From Pyxidicoccus trucidator (GTDB taxonomy: Bacteria; Myxococcota; Myxococcia; Myxococcales; Myxococcaceae): a stretch of DNA of 64,000 nt. Of the stretch, positions 1-10,220 are shown in pieces (position 1 is the stretch's first letter; the number at the start of each line of letters is the position of its first letter). Under the pieces are notes generated by a model. That model had not been told where the DNA came from and did no database searches. It worked only from the letters and a program-made list of their open reading frames with translations. The stretch lies in the NCBI RefSeq assembly GCF_010894435.1, contig NZ_JAAIXZ010000020.1, positions 165,234-229,233 on the forward strand, read 5' to 3'. The position numbers and the translations under genes are program-made.

Positions 1-309
1 CATGTCCGCGCCCAGCTCGTCGGCGATGAGCACCGGCAGCGAGCTGCGGATGCCCTGCCCCATCTCCGAGCGGTGGCAGACGATGGTGACGAGCCCGTCC
101 GGCGCCACGTGGACGAAGGCGTTGGGGTTGAGCCCCGGGGTGCCCGCCTCGATGGCCGGGGAGCTGGTGGGGGGCTTCTTCCCCATGCGCCCGGAGGGCT
201 CGTCCGCGAGGGCCTCGGCGGAGAAGAGGCCCACGGTGAGACCGCCCACCGCCAGGTTCAGCCCCTCCAGGAAGGAGCGCCGCGTAATCAACTGGAGCCG
301 CTGGGTCAT
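1..309 (-). CDS. Molybdenum hydroxylase large subunit, IorB-like (N-terminus only)
   Basis: Only the first 103 codons lie in the window; the gene continues past the left edge. The start is ATG at 309, 10 bp after the upstream [2Fe-2S] gene. The N-terminus has a twin-arginine export signal (TRRSFLEG at about residues 9-16, a hydrophobic stretch, then SAEALA), followed by sequence typical of the IorB branch of xanthine-dehydrogenase-family molybdopterin subunits (VTIVCHRSEMGQG, then LIADELGAD). Family knowledge: IorB binds the Mo cofactor and hydroxylates N-heterocycles or oxidises aldehydes, with electrons leaving through the IorA iron-sulfur subunit and often a c-type cytochrome, both encoded just upstream here. 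The Tat signal implies folding with cofactor in the cytoplasm and function in the periplasm. The substrate cannot be inferred from this fragment. Confidence 0.85.
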   Translation of the reverse strand, partial: MTQRLQLITRRSFLEGLNLAVGGLTVGLFSAEALADEPSGRMGKKPPTSSPAIEAGTPGLNPNAFVHVAPDGLVTIVCHRSEMGQGIRSSLPVLIADELGADM

Positions 310-319
310 GGCGTTCTCG

Positions 320-781
320 CTATTCCTCTGACAGGCCCGCGACCTTCTTCACGGCCGCGCGGATGCGCGTGTACGTCCCGCACCGGCACAGGTTGCCGGC
401 GAGCGACTGGTCGATGTCCGCATCCGTCGGCTTCGGCTTCTTGGCCAGCAGCGCCGCCGCGCACATGATCTGCCCCGCCTGGCAGAAGCCGCACTGCGGG
501 ACACCCATGTCCACCCAGGCCTTCTGCAGCGGGTGGTTGCCGTCCGGCGACAGCCCTTCAATCGTCGTCACCGACTTCCCGTCGGCGCGGCGCACCGGCG
601 TCACGCACGCGCGGACCGTCTGCCCATCCAGGTGGATGGTGCAGGCGCCGCACAGGGCCTGGCCGCAGCCGTACTTCGTGCCGGTGAGGCCGAGCACGTC
701 GCGCAGCGCCCAGAGCAGCGGCATCTCCGGGTCGACCTCCAGCTCCTTCTCCACACCGTTGACTCGGACGCGAATCGTCAT
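320..781 (-). CDS. [2Fe-2S] subunit of a molybdenum hydroxylase (IorA-like)
   Basis: A 153-aa protein carrying both iron-sulfur clusters of the IorA/CoxS family. The plant-type cluster uses Cys39, Cys44, Cys47 and Cys59 (CGQALCGAC, then RACV). The second cluster uses Cys97, Cys100, Cys132 and Cys134 (CGFC and CRC). The length is the usual one for the family. The ATG at 781 was chosen because residues from there match the family N-terminus (MTIRVRVNG) and it overlaps the upstream cytochrome stop by 4 bases (ATGA), which suggests translational coupling; the longer reading frame upstream is out-of-family. It should relay electrons from the Mo subunit to the cytochrome encoded ahead of it. It has no export signal, so it would travel with the Tat-exported large subunit. 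Confidence 0.92.
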   Translation of the reverse strand: MTIRVRVNGVEKELEVDPEMPLLWALRDVLGLTGTKYGCGQALCGACTIHLDGQTVRACVTPVRRADGKSVTTIEGLSPDGNHPLQKAWVDMGVPQCGFCQAGQIMCAAALLAKKPKPTDADIDQSLAGNLCRCGTYTRIRAAVKKVAGLSEE

Positions 782-1428
782 GGCCGTGCTTCCTCGCTCG
801 GGCACTCCGCGCCCGTCTCCACCCAGGCGGCGACGATGGCGCCGAACTGCTCCTGGGTCCCCGGGGCGGGCTCGCGCCCCCAGCCGGGCTTCCATCCCCA
901 GCCCACCAGCTCGTCATGGGCGTTGTGTTCGATGATTTGCGCCAGCGTCTTGCCGCCGTTGCGCTTCGGGTCCTTCAGCTGCTCGCAGATGTGGCGCGGG
1001 CTCTTGCCCACCCACGCCATTTCGATGGGCGCCAGGTGCCAGTTGGGCGCGCCGGGCACGCGCGCGTGCTCCAGGTTGCGGTCCTGGTGGCAGCTCGTGC
1101 ACTCCATGCCCACGACACCCTTGTCCTCGGGCCCGCGCACCACCGGCGGATTGTGGGGCTGCCCGTCCGTCCCGTGGAGGGGCACGTCCCCGGCCGGGTG
1201 GCAGTTGGCGCAGCGCGGGTGGAGGAGCACGCGGCTCGCTTCGAGGAAGAGTGCCCTGGAGCGCTCCTCGCTACTCTCAATCGCCGCGAAGGACTCCAGC
1301 GCGCGAAGGGCATTGGGAGCGACCTGGGGCAGCGCCTGTCGGGCCGCGGCCGCCTCGGGCTCTCGCCGGCACCCGCCCACCGCCAGGAGGACGAGCAGCG
1401 AGGCCATGACCTGGAGAGATGGCTGCAT
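778..1428 (-). CDS. Diheme cytochrome c-like lipoprotein
   Basis: A 216-aa first gene of the operon with the IorA/IorB-like pair. The start at 1428 gives a short hydrophobic signal ending in a lipobox, VGGC with Cys20, so it is probably anchored in a membrane facing the periplasm. Two CxxCH heme-attachment motifs are visible: CANCH at 73-77 and CTSCH at 110-114. An in-frame ATG 12 codons upstream would spoil the signal peptide and was rejected. The likely role, inferred from context, is to accept electrons from the molybdenum hydroxylase and pass them to the respiratory chain. The spacing of the two sites and their surroundings do not resemble a classic single-domain cytochrome c, so the exact fold is uncertain. 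Confidence 0.8.
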   Translation of the reverse strand: MQPSLQVMASLLVLLAVGGCRREPEAAAARQALPQVAPNALRALESFAAIESSEERSRALFLEASRVLLHPRCANCHPAGDVPLHGTDGQPHNPPVVRGPEDKGVVGMECTSCHQDRNLEHARVPGAPNWHLAPIEMAWVGKSPRHICEQLKDPKRNGGKTLAQIIEHNAHDELVGWGWKPGWGREPAPGTQEQFGAIVAAWVETGAECPSEEARP

Positions 1429-1517
1429 GGAAACAAGGCTCCAGCAAGTCCCGCCCCGCGACAAGCCGAATATGCGTCAAGCGGGGAAATCAGCGCGGGG
1501 CCGTCCACTGAAGGTCG

Positions 1518-2282
1518 ATGGATGACAGGGCTGGCTGGCACGCGCCCGGCGCCACGCCCCGGGCCACTTCGCGCGGGAGGACTCCGCCCCCAGATTCAGG
1601 TGAGGGCCCCCCGGCCCGGGAGGAGGTTGTCTTGGCGCTGTCACGGCTGCCGTCACCGAGCGCCATCGCGGACGCGCTCCTCGTCGGAAACGAGGGGACG
1701 GTCCTCGACGCGGTGCACCGCTACATGGAGCGCGGCGGTGCCACGTTCCTCGTGGACTCGCTGGCCCGGCCCGTCATGGAGGCGGTCGGCGAGCGCTGGT
1801 GTGATGGCCGCGCGACGGTGGCGGAGGAGCACGCCGCCTCGGAGCTGCTGCGCGAGCTGCTGACGCACCTGCTGCCCGGCCTCGCGTGGCACCAGGGAGG
1901 GCCGCGAGCGGTCGTCACCTGCGCGCCCGGCGAGCGTCACCTCCTGGGGGCGCGGCTCGTCTCCCAGGTGCTGGCGCTCGACGGCTGGCACGTGCGCTTC
2001 CTGGGCGCGGACACGCCCGCCAGGGACCTGGCCATCTTCGTCGCCCGCGAGCAGCCGGTGTTCGTGGGCCTCTCCATCACCCTCCCCGACAACCTGGCGG
2101 GCGCGCGGCTCGCCCTGGAGCTGATGCACCGCACGACGCCCCACATCCCCCTCATGGTGGGAGGCCGCTGCGGCGGGGAGCTGGCCCCCGAGGAGCACGG
2201 CGCGTGGACGGTGCTCGACTCCACCGGGGAGCTGCTGGCCCTGACGCGGGGCAACGTCGGCGGGCATCTCCTCCCGCGCTGA
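1518..2282 (+). CDS. Stand-alone cobalamin-binding protein with CarH-type photoreceptor signature
   Basis: A 254-aa protein formed by a B12 helical-bundle cap followed by a Rossmann-like B12-binding domain. The binding domain carries ExHxxG (Glu139, His141, Gly144), where His141 would be the lower cobalt ligand. The cap carries a perfect Wx9EH (Trp94, Glu104, His105), which in CarH photoreceptors closes over the adenosyl group of AdoCbl. In Thermus CarH the residue after that Trp is the His that binds cobalt after light; here it is Cys95. No MerR-type DNA-binding domain is present; the first 35 residues are Pro/Arg-rich and low in complexity, so the true start may be further in. It is convergent with a GAF histidine kinase whose stop lies 10 bp away. 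The role is probably light or B12 sensing through a partner, or methyl-corrinoid chemistry. Confidence 0.8.
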   Translation: MDDRAGWHAPGATPRATSRGRTPPPDSGEGPPAREEVVLALSRLPSPSAIADALLVGNEGTVLDAVHRYMERGGATFLVDSLARPVMEAVGERWCDGRATVAEEHAASELLRELLTHLLPGLAWHQGGPRAVVTCAPGERHLLGARLVSQVLALDGWHVRFLGADTPARDLAIFVAREQPVFVGLSITLPDNLAGARLALELMHRTTPHIPLMVGGRCGGELAPEEHGAWTVLDSTGELLALTRGNVGGHLLPR

Positions 2283-2292
2283 GGGCAGCCAC

Positions 2293-3567
2293 TCACGCGG
2301 TCGACGTGGCGGAGGCCTCCCGTCCTCCGGCGACCTGCCGGGGAGGAGGCGCATGCGTCGGCAGGACCACGGTGAAGGTCGAGCCCTGCCCCGGCTGGCT
2401 CCGGACGACGATGGTCCCTCCGTGGGCCTCGATGATCTGCTTCGCGACGTACAGCCCCAGCCCCATGCCACCGTAGTGCCTGGGGGACACCGCGCGCTCG
2501 AAGCGCTCGAAGATGCGGCCCGTGTCCTCGCGCGCGAGGCCGATGCCCCGGTCCTGCACGGACAGGCGCGCCAGCTCTCCATACCCCTCCACGGACACGT
2601 CGATGGGGTGGCCCGCCCCGTACTTGATGGCGTTCGACAGCAGGCTCGACAGCACCTGCTCCAGCCGGAGCTGGTCCCACACCCCGAGCACCGGGCCGGG
2701 GGTATGGACCTCCAGGTGGCACCCCGCCCCTTCCGCCTCTTCGCGGAAGCGGTCCGTCACGTCGGCCGCGAGCCGGGACAGGTCCAGCTCCTCCAACAAC
2801 AGGCCCAGCCGCCCCGTGGCCACGCGCGACACGTCCAGCAGGCGCTCCACGAGCTGCACCAGTCGCTGCACCTGTGCGTCGGACCGCTCCAGCTGGCGCA
2901 GCAGGCGGGGGTCCTTGATTCCGGCGGCCATCACGCTGCGGCGGAGCGTGTCCAGCTGCAGCTTCAGGGGCGTCAGCGGCGTCCGCAGCTCATGCGCGGC
3001 GATGGAGAGGAACTCGTCGCGCGACTGCACGCCCTCCCGCGCGGCCAGCTCCAGCTGGTGTGTCGTCCGCAGCTCCACCTCGGTCATCACCGCGGCCGCG
3101 AGGTCCTCGAGGATGTGCACATCATCTTCCGTCCAGCGGCGGGGGATGGTGTCCACGACACAGAAGGCGCCCAGAGGCTGGCCTGAGCTGATGAGGGGAA
3201 TGCCCATGTAGGCCACCGCGCCCAGCTCCGTCACGCCCAGGCAGTCCTGGAACCGGGAGTCCTTGCGCGCGTCCTCGACGATGAGGGGCTCCCCGTCCGT
3301 CAGGGTGTACTTGCAGAGCGAGTGCGTCAGCGGCAGCTCACGCTGGCTCTGCCACGGCTCCGGCAGGCCGACGCAGCTCTTGCAGAAGTGCCGCCCATCG
3401 TCGATGAGGCTCACCAGGCCCATGGGCGTATGGAGGATGTGGCAGGCCAGGCGGGTGAGCCGGTCGAAGCCCTCCTCTGCCTGCGTGTCCAGGAGCGCGG
3501 TTCGGCGCAGAGCAGCCAGACGCTCGGGTGAGCGCAGGATGCTCTGGACATCGTCCGGCACGGTCAT
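2293..3567 (-). CDS. GAF-domain sensor histidine kinase
   Basis: A 424-aa soluble sensor kinase with no membrane segment. Residues about 20-165 form a GAF domain of the type that follows an RLAALRRTALLDT leader, common in cytoplasmic sensors. The dimerisation and phosphoacceptor box is AAHELRTPL with His192. The ATPase has N box NAIKYG, G1 DRGIGL, F box FERFER and G2 GGMGLGL. There is no receiver domain and no response regulator next door, so it is an orphan kinase, as many are in myxobacteria. It converges tail to tail with the cobalamin-binding protein, which is suggestive but does not prove a link. The GAF ligand is unknown. Confidence 0.9.
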   Translation of the reverse strand: MTVPDDVQSILRSPERLAALRRTALLDTQAEEGFDRLTRLACHILHTPMGLVSLIDDGRHFCKSCVGLPEPWQSQRELPLTHSLCKYTLTDGEPLIVEDARKDSRFQDCLGVTELGAVAYMGIPLISSGQPLGAFCVVDTIPRRWTEDDVHILEDLAAAVMTEVELRTTHQLELAAREGVQSRDEFLSIAAHELRTPLTPLKLQLDTLRRSVMAAGIKDPRLLRQLERSDAQVQRLVQLVERLLDVSRVATGRLGLLLEELDLSRLAADVTDRFREEAEGAGCHLEVHTPGPVLGVWDQLRLEQVLSSLLSNAIKYGAGHPIDVSVEGYGELARLSVQDRGIGLAREDTGRIFERFERAVSPRHYGGMGLGLYVAKQIIEAHGGTIVVRSQPGQGSTFTVVLPTHAPPPRQVAGGREASATSTA

Positions 3568-3749
3568 CGCCTCCCCGAGGTAGCACGCCCCTTCCTTCCC
3601 CCTCGCCTGGAGGTGCGCGGCCAGCCTTCACGTACAGATGGGCAGGGGCCGGCGGGCGGGCCAGAAGCAGGCAGCCGCGGGTTCGTCCTCAAGCCGGGTG
3701 TCGCGTGGCGCAGTCCTCCACGAAACCCTGGCTGGGCTAGAGTCCGGGC

Positions 3750-4400
3750 ATGCGCTTCCAGCCACCCTGGGGCGGGGCCTTCCGGCTCCAGACCTTCGTC
3801 CACCGGACGCCCGAGGCCCTGCCGCCCCCGGCGGTCGACGCCATCCGGAAGGCCATCCTCGACACGCCCCTGCTCGCCGACTCCAACCTGTCGGGCCAGT
3901 TCTCGGGGACCTATGGCTTCTCCATCACCTTCCGGCGCGAGGCCGTCTCCCAGGTGACGGCGCTCTTCCCCGACTTCGCCCCCTTCCTCGACGCCGCGCT
4001 GTTGCCGGACTGCGACACCTTCCTGCTCAACCCGCTGCTGGTGGGGGAAGGACGCGGCGTGGGCGCGCACATCGACCGCAGCCTGGAGTTCTACGCGCCC
4101 GGCATCGGCTGCCCGGTGGCGGTAAGCGTCCTCTATGTCCAGGTGCCCGAGCGCCTGGAAGGTGGCGAGCTGCGGCTGTATCACCGGGGCAACCAGGTGG
4201 CGGCGCTGAAGCCCCAGCCGCGCTCGCTGGTGATGTTCCGGGGCGACCTCACGCACGAGGTCGGCGCCATCGACGCGGGAGCCCCCGAGCGCGCGTCGGC
4301 GCGAATCAGCCTGGTCATCGAGCAGTACCGCGTGCCGGACGCACTGAAGGCCCGGGTCCCCCGCTTCGAGCTGCGGACCCGCACGGGGGTGGCGGCATGA
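3750..4400 (+). CDS. 2OG-Fe(II) oxygenase, prolyl-hydroxylase-like
   Basis: A 216-aa protein with the facial triad of the double-stranded beta-helix dioxygenases: HxD at His107 and Asp109 (GAHIDRS), distal His169 (LTHEV), and Arg185 in ERASARIS as the likely 2-oxoglutarate anchor. The GGELRLY strand between them is typical of the 2OG-Fe(II) Oxy_3 fold. These enzymes hydroxylate proteins or small molecules using oxygen and 2-oxoglutarate. Its stop codon overlaps the start of the SRPBCC gene by 4 bases (ATGA), so the two are co-translated and probably act together. The substrate is not evident. Confidence 0.82.
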   Translation: MRFQPPWGGAFRLQTFVHRTPEALPPPAVDAIRKAILDTPLLADSNLSGQFSGTYGFSITFRREAVSQVTALFPDFAPFLDAALLPDCDTFLLNPLLVGEGRGVGAHIDRSLEFYAPGIGCPVAVSVLYVQVPERLEGGELRLYHRGNQVAALKPQPRSLVMFRGDLTHEVGAIDAGAPERASARISLVIEQYRVPDALKARVPRFELRTRTGVAA

Positions 4401-5056
4401 GCGAGCTGAGCGTGGACGTGTGGCTGGCGCGGAGCCCGGACGAGGTCTTCACCGCCTTCGGCGACCCCTTCCGGCTGCGGCGCTGGTACGGCGCGCCTCC
4501 GGGCGGCCACCGCACCGGGGCCACGGGCGACGTGGCGTCCGGCCAGCCCTTCCAGGTGGACCTCATCGACGCGGGCGGCGTGCCCTTCGTGCAGCGCGGA
4601 CAGATTCTCTCGGTGACGCCGGGAGAGGGGCTCGAGCTGGAGATGGTGTGGGAGGGTGGAAACCTCGGAGCGACGGCGACGCGCGCCTCCATCGCCCTGC
4701 GTCCGGCGGACGGCGGCACCCGGCTGGAGGTGCGCCAGGGGCCGTTCTCCAACCCCGAGTCGCTGGAGGCCCACCGGGCCTGGTGGGGCGCCTGTCTGGG
4801 GCGGCTGGTCCGCGTCGTCGCCGGAGACGCCGTGCCCTGCTTCGAGGAGTTCTGGGAGGAGTCACGCGGCTTCGTCGGGCCGCTCGGCATGGCGGCCTAC
4901 AGCGTGCTCGCCGGCCTGCGTGAGGCCGGCACGGCGCCCGAGGTGCTCGCCCAGGTGGAGGAGACGCTCTACACGCACCTCGCCCGCCTCCCGCCGGAGA
5001 CGGCCGAGGTGCTGGGCGCGGTGCTGCGCTCGCGCCTCACGGATACCGCGTCCTGA
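4397..5056 (+). CDS. SRPBCC (AHSA1-like) domain protein
   Basis: A 219-aa protein. Its first about 140 residues fit the START/Bet v1-like SRPBCC fold of the AHSA1 group: an opening strand (LSVDVWLARSPDEVFTAFGDP), RLRRWYG, and a final helix rich in Trp (AHRAWWGACLGRLVRVV). The C-terminal about 70 residues are helical and not recognised. The ATG at 4397 overlaps the stop of the oxygenase gene, which fixes the start and implies coupled expression. Proteins of this fold bind hydrophobic ligands or act as co-chaperones. Here it may deliver or hold a substrate for the adjacent oxygenase, which is inference from synteny only. Confidence 0.78.
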   Translation: MSELSVDVWLARSPDEVFTAFGDPFRLRRWYGAPPGGHRTGATGDVASGQPFQVDLIDAGGVPFVQRGQILSVTPGEGLELEMVWEGGNLGATATRASIALRPADGGTRLEVRQGPFSNPESLEAHRAWWGACLGRLVRVVAGDAVPCFEEFWEESRGFVGPLGMAAYSVLAGLREAGTAPEVLAQVEETLYTHLARLPPETAEVLGAVLRSRLTDTAS

Positions 5057-5087
5057 CGAAGCCCCTCGCCGTGCCTCCCGGCCCGCC

Positions 5088-6761
5088 TCAGCGCAGCACG
5101 CTCACGTGGATGGGCGGCGTGCGGACCTCGGTGGCGCGCTCCACCACCCGGCCCAGGCGCAGCAAGAGATTTTCTTCGTAGGGGCGCCCGGTGAGCTGGA
5201 CCCCCACGGGCAGGCCCGCGCGGTCGAAGCCGGCCGGCACGGACAGCGCGGGGAAGCCCGTCAGGTTGGCCAGCCGCACGAAGCGCATCAGCGCGTCCAC
5301 CACCGGCAGGTTCGACTCCCCGTCCGGCAGCGTCGCCTCCGGAATCACCGGCGCGGTGCTGGCCGTCGTCGGCGTGACGATGACGTCCACGCCCGCCATC
5401 TGCGACAGCAGCTCTCGCGTCAGCCGGTGCCGGTGCCGCAGCGCGTGCACCAGGTCCGTGGCCCGGAAGTGCCGGCCGATGGCGAGGTTGGTCCGCGAGT
5501 CGAGGCCGAAGTCCGAGGAGCGCGACTTCACGTGCGACATCATCGCCTCCGCCATCTCGCTCAGGATGATGCAGCTGTGCGTCCACAGGATGGTGTTCAG
5601 GTCGGGCGGCGGAAGCTCCACCACCGTGGCGCCCGCGTCGGTGAGCGCCCTGACGGACTCCCTGCAGCGCGCCACGACGTCGGCGTCCGCGTCCTCGAAG
5701 TAGGGCCAGCAGATGCCGAGCCGCACGCCCGACAGGTTCCCATTCTCGTAGCCCGACAGGTGGTGCGTCGGCTGTGTCTGCGCGACGAGGTCCTGTCCAT
5801 CCGTCCCGGACACGAGCGCGTACATCGCGGCGACGTCGTCGACGGTGAGCCCCATGGGGCCGACATGGCCCACGTTCCAGCACAGCGGCGGCACGCCCGT
5901 CTCGGGGATGCGGCCCCAGGTGGCCTTGAGGCCGACGATGCCGCACAGCGCGGCGGGGATGCGCACCGAGCCGCCGCCGTCCGCGCCGATGCTCAGCGGG
6001 CACAGGCCCGCGGCCACGACGGCGCCCGAGCCGCTGGAGCTGCCACCAGTGATGTGCCCCCGGTTCCACGGGTTGCGCGCGGCCCCGTGGTGCGGATTCA
6101 ACCCGATGGGGTTGATGCCAATCTCGTTCATGTTGGCCTTGCCGAGGATGAGGGCGCCGGCGGCCTTCAGCCGCGCGGCCACCGTCGAGTCCGCGGCGGC
6201 CACCTGGTTGCGGAACTTCGTGCCCAGGGTGGTGGGAAAGCCGGCCAGGTCCACCTCGTCCTTGAGGACGACGGGAACGCCGTCGAGCACGCTCAGGGGA
6301 CGCCCGGCGCGCAGCCGCTCCGCCGAGGCCCCCGCGGCCCGCAGCACTTCCTCGGGCTTGCGCGCGACGAAGAGGCCCAGGCGGTCCTTCCCACCGTCGA
6401 GCCTGGCAATGGCCTCGTGGATGCGGCGCACCACCGCCACGGGGTCCGCCCCTCCCTCACGGTAGGCGTGTGCGTAGGCCGAGACGGTCGCCCGCTCCTT
6501 CGGCACGGGGGACGCGGCGATGGCGCGCGCGGCCTGCTCCTGCGGCGACTGGGGCTCGCTCGCGGGCGCGTCGTGCGGCAGCGGGAACTGGAGCGGCGGC
6601 GCGTCTCCGGCGGACAGCTCACGCCAGCGGTCGATGCCACTGTCGCGCACCAGCTTCTCCAGCACGACGGACCCGACTCCACTCTCCAGCGTGTTGACGA
6701 AGGCCTTGAGCGCCACACCGGATACACGGGGCGCCTTCACCGGGCTGCGTTGGTAGGTCAT
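5088..6761 (-). CDS. Amidase signature family enzyme
   Basis: A 557-aa amidase with the Ser-cisSer-Lys triad of the amidase signature family: Lys167 (VPVVLKDEV), the GGSSSGSG motif at 239-246 holding the cis-Ser, and nucleophile Ser265 in GADGGGSVRIPA. The core is followed by the usual C-terminal region ending in LPVGVQLTGRPYEE. An N-terminal extension of about 90 residues before the amidase fold begins resembles fatty-acid-amide-hydrolase-like members more than GatA. The start at 6761 was chosen because upstream codons are Arg/Pro-rich and run into the intergenic region. It is a single gene, not next to gatB or gatC, so a tRNA amidotransferase role is unlikely. The substrate is unknown. Confidence 0.88.
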   Translation of the reverse strand: MTYQRSPVKAPRVSGVALKAFVNTLESGVGSVVLEKLVRDSGIDRWRELSAGDAPPLQFPLPHDAPASEPQSPQEQAARAIAASPVPKERATVSAYAHAYREGGADPVAVVRRIHEAIARLDGGKDRLGLFVARKPEEVLRAAGASAERLRAGRPLSVLDGVPVVLKDEVDLAGFPTTLGTKFRNQVAAADSTVAARLKAAGALILGKANMNEIGINPIGLNPHHGAARNPWNRGHITGGSSSGSGAVVAAGLCPLSIGADGGGSVRIPAALCGIVGLKATWGRIPETGVPPLCWNVGHVGPMGLTVDDVAAMYALVSGTDGQDLVAQTQPTHHLSGYENGNLSGVRLGICWPYFEDADADVVARCRESVRALTDAGATVVELPPPDLNTILWTHSCIILSEMAEAMMSHVKSRSSDFGLDSRTNLAIGRHFRATDLVHALRHRHRLTRELLSQMAGVDVIVTPTTASTAPVIPEATLPDGESNLPVVDALMRFVRLANLTGFPALSVPAGFDRAGLPVGVQLTGRPYEENLLLRLGRVVERATEVRTPPIHVSVLR

Positions 6762-6843
6762 GAAACGGGACACTACCGCTGTCGGCCACCTCGGCGCGCG
6801 CGGTGCCACCCGGCCCGGAGCGACCCGGACCGGGGTGCATGCT

Positions 6844-7920
6844 TCAGGACACGCCGCTGGACTCGGGGAGTGGCTCGGGCTCCGGGAGGTCGCGCGCCTT
6901 GCCCGCCTTCCAGGGCAGGTAGTAGCGCGTCATGAAGTCCTCCTTGTAGTCGCGATAGGAGCTGATGGCCCCCAGCGCTGCCCAGCTGCGTATGAAGAGC
7001 CACGCCAGGTCGAGCTGATACGGCAGGAAGCCGCTCCGGGCCCCGCTCGGATAGAGGTGGTGGTTGTTGTGCCACTCACCGGCGACGTACCCCGGCCAGA
7101 GCTGGTTGATGGACTGGTCGCGGGTGTTGAAGTCGATACCCTCGCGCCGACGGTCCTTGCCGCCCCCATGCCCGTCGAAGTTGAACGTCCGGACTCCGAT
7201 GGCCCACACCCCGGACATGCCGAAGAGGGCCAGGGCCAGCGCGTGCCCGCCGATGAGGAAGAACGCGCCGTACCAGAACGCCCAGTTGAGGGCGAAGTGC
7301 GCCACCGTGTAGCCCGGGTGACAGAGCGAGCCCCACCGCTGGTACTGCTCATAGCTGTTGAGGTGCACGCCCGTGTGCTTCATCAGCTTGCAGAGCTGGG
7401 TGTAATCCTTGGGGCTCAGGTCCTTGCGGATGCCCTGGTGGGTCGCATCCGCCAGGAAGCAGTAGAGAAACCCCGCCTTCGCGTTGTACGGGTCACCCGG
7501 CTGCTCCACCAGGCTGTGGTGGACGTGGTGGGAGATGACATACGCCTCATCCACGACAATCTTGATGACCAGGTTGCGGCACAGCTCGCGGAAGAACGCG
7601 TTCTTGAACTGGTAGGCACCGTGGGTGGAGTAGCGGTGCAGCCAGATGGTGCCGTGGGTGCCCAGGGCCACCATGCTGTAGACGAAGCCCAGGGCCAGCA
7701 GCCACCAGCTGAAGTGGTGGGCGAAGAAGAGGGCGAGTGGGATTCCGAAGCTCAGGCTCGTCAACCAGCTGAAGAACGGCACCCAGTTCTTACGGGAGCG
7801 GACGATGTTCAGCCGGGAGAAGAACTCGCGGGTGAGTTCCCGATGGGTCGGAACGTAGAGCTGACCGTCTCTCTCGTAGCCGTAGCTGGGTGGGTCCAGG
7901 ATGCGATCCAAGAAAGCCAT
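6844..7920 (-). CDS. Membrane fatty acid desaturase (acyl-CoA desaturase-like)
   Basis: A 358-aa integral membrane protein with the three histidine boxes of the di-iron desaturase family: HRYSTH (95-100), HHVHH (131-135) and HNNHH (284-288). Hydrophobic segments at about 50-90 and 205-245 give the expected paired hairpins that place the boxes on the cytoplasmic face. The gene lies alone, divergent from the recQ-like gene across about 245 bp that should contain both promoters. Such enzymes introduce a double bond into fatty acyl chains to adjust membrane fluidity or supply lipid signals. The regiospecificity cannot be read from the sequence. Confidence 0.9.
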   Translation of the reverse strand: MAFLDRILDPPSYGYERDGQLYVPTHRELTREFFSRLNIVRSRKNWVPFFSWLTSLSFGIPLALFFAHHFSWWLLALGFVYSMVALGTHGTIWLHRYSTHGAYQFKNAFFRELCRNLVIKIVVDEAYVISHHVHHSLVEQPGDPYNAKAGFLYCFLADATHQGIRKDLSPKDYTQLCKLMKHTGVHLNSYEQYQRWGSLCHPGYTVAHFALNWAFWYGAFFLIGGHALALALFGMSGVWAIGVRTFNFDGHGGGKDRRREGIDFNTRDQSINQLWPGYVAGEWHNNHHLYPSGARSGFLPYQLDLAWLFIRSWAALGAISSYRDYKEDFMTRYYLPWKAGKARDLPEPEPLPESSGVS

Positions 7921-8164
7921 TCATCTCCTTCTGCTTGTTGCCAGTCCCGCGACAGAGGTGTGCGATGAGGAGTCCGCCTGAAGCGGCTCCACATCCGACA
8001 GAGGGTCGGTCACGTTGGGGAACCGGGACTCTTTCACACTCCCGGGGAAACCGCTCAGACCGAACGTTCGACTCGCTCCAAGCAGGGCGTCCAGGCACTG
8101 AACACCCGGGAATGCGGCAGATGTCACCGGCCCGCGGCCCTGGGTGTTACGAGGGCGTAACCGA

Positions 8165-10123
<1,959 letters not shown>

Positions 10124-10210
10124 CGGCGCCCGTACGGGCGGTGTCAGGACAACCGGGGCTGACAGGTTTTACATCTTCTTCTGTTATCGTCACGGCTCCC
10201 CCAGGTGGTT

Positions 10211-10215
10211 GGAGG
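10211..10215 (+). promoter_or_regulatory. Shine-Dalgarno site setting a GTG start
   Basis: GGAGG ends 5 bases before GTG 10221. It favours that start over the upstream TTG at 10209 and the downstream ATG at 10245 for the LamG-like protein. Confidence 0.7.
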
Positions 10216-10220
10216 ATGCC

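Noticed and set aside
10127..10140. 14-base perfect palindrome just after recQ
   Set aside because: There is no loop and no T-run, so neither a terminator nor a known operator can be supported.
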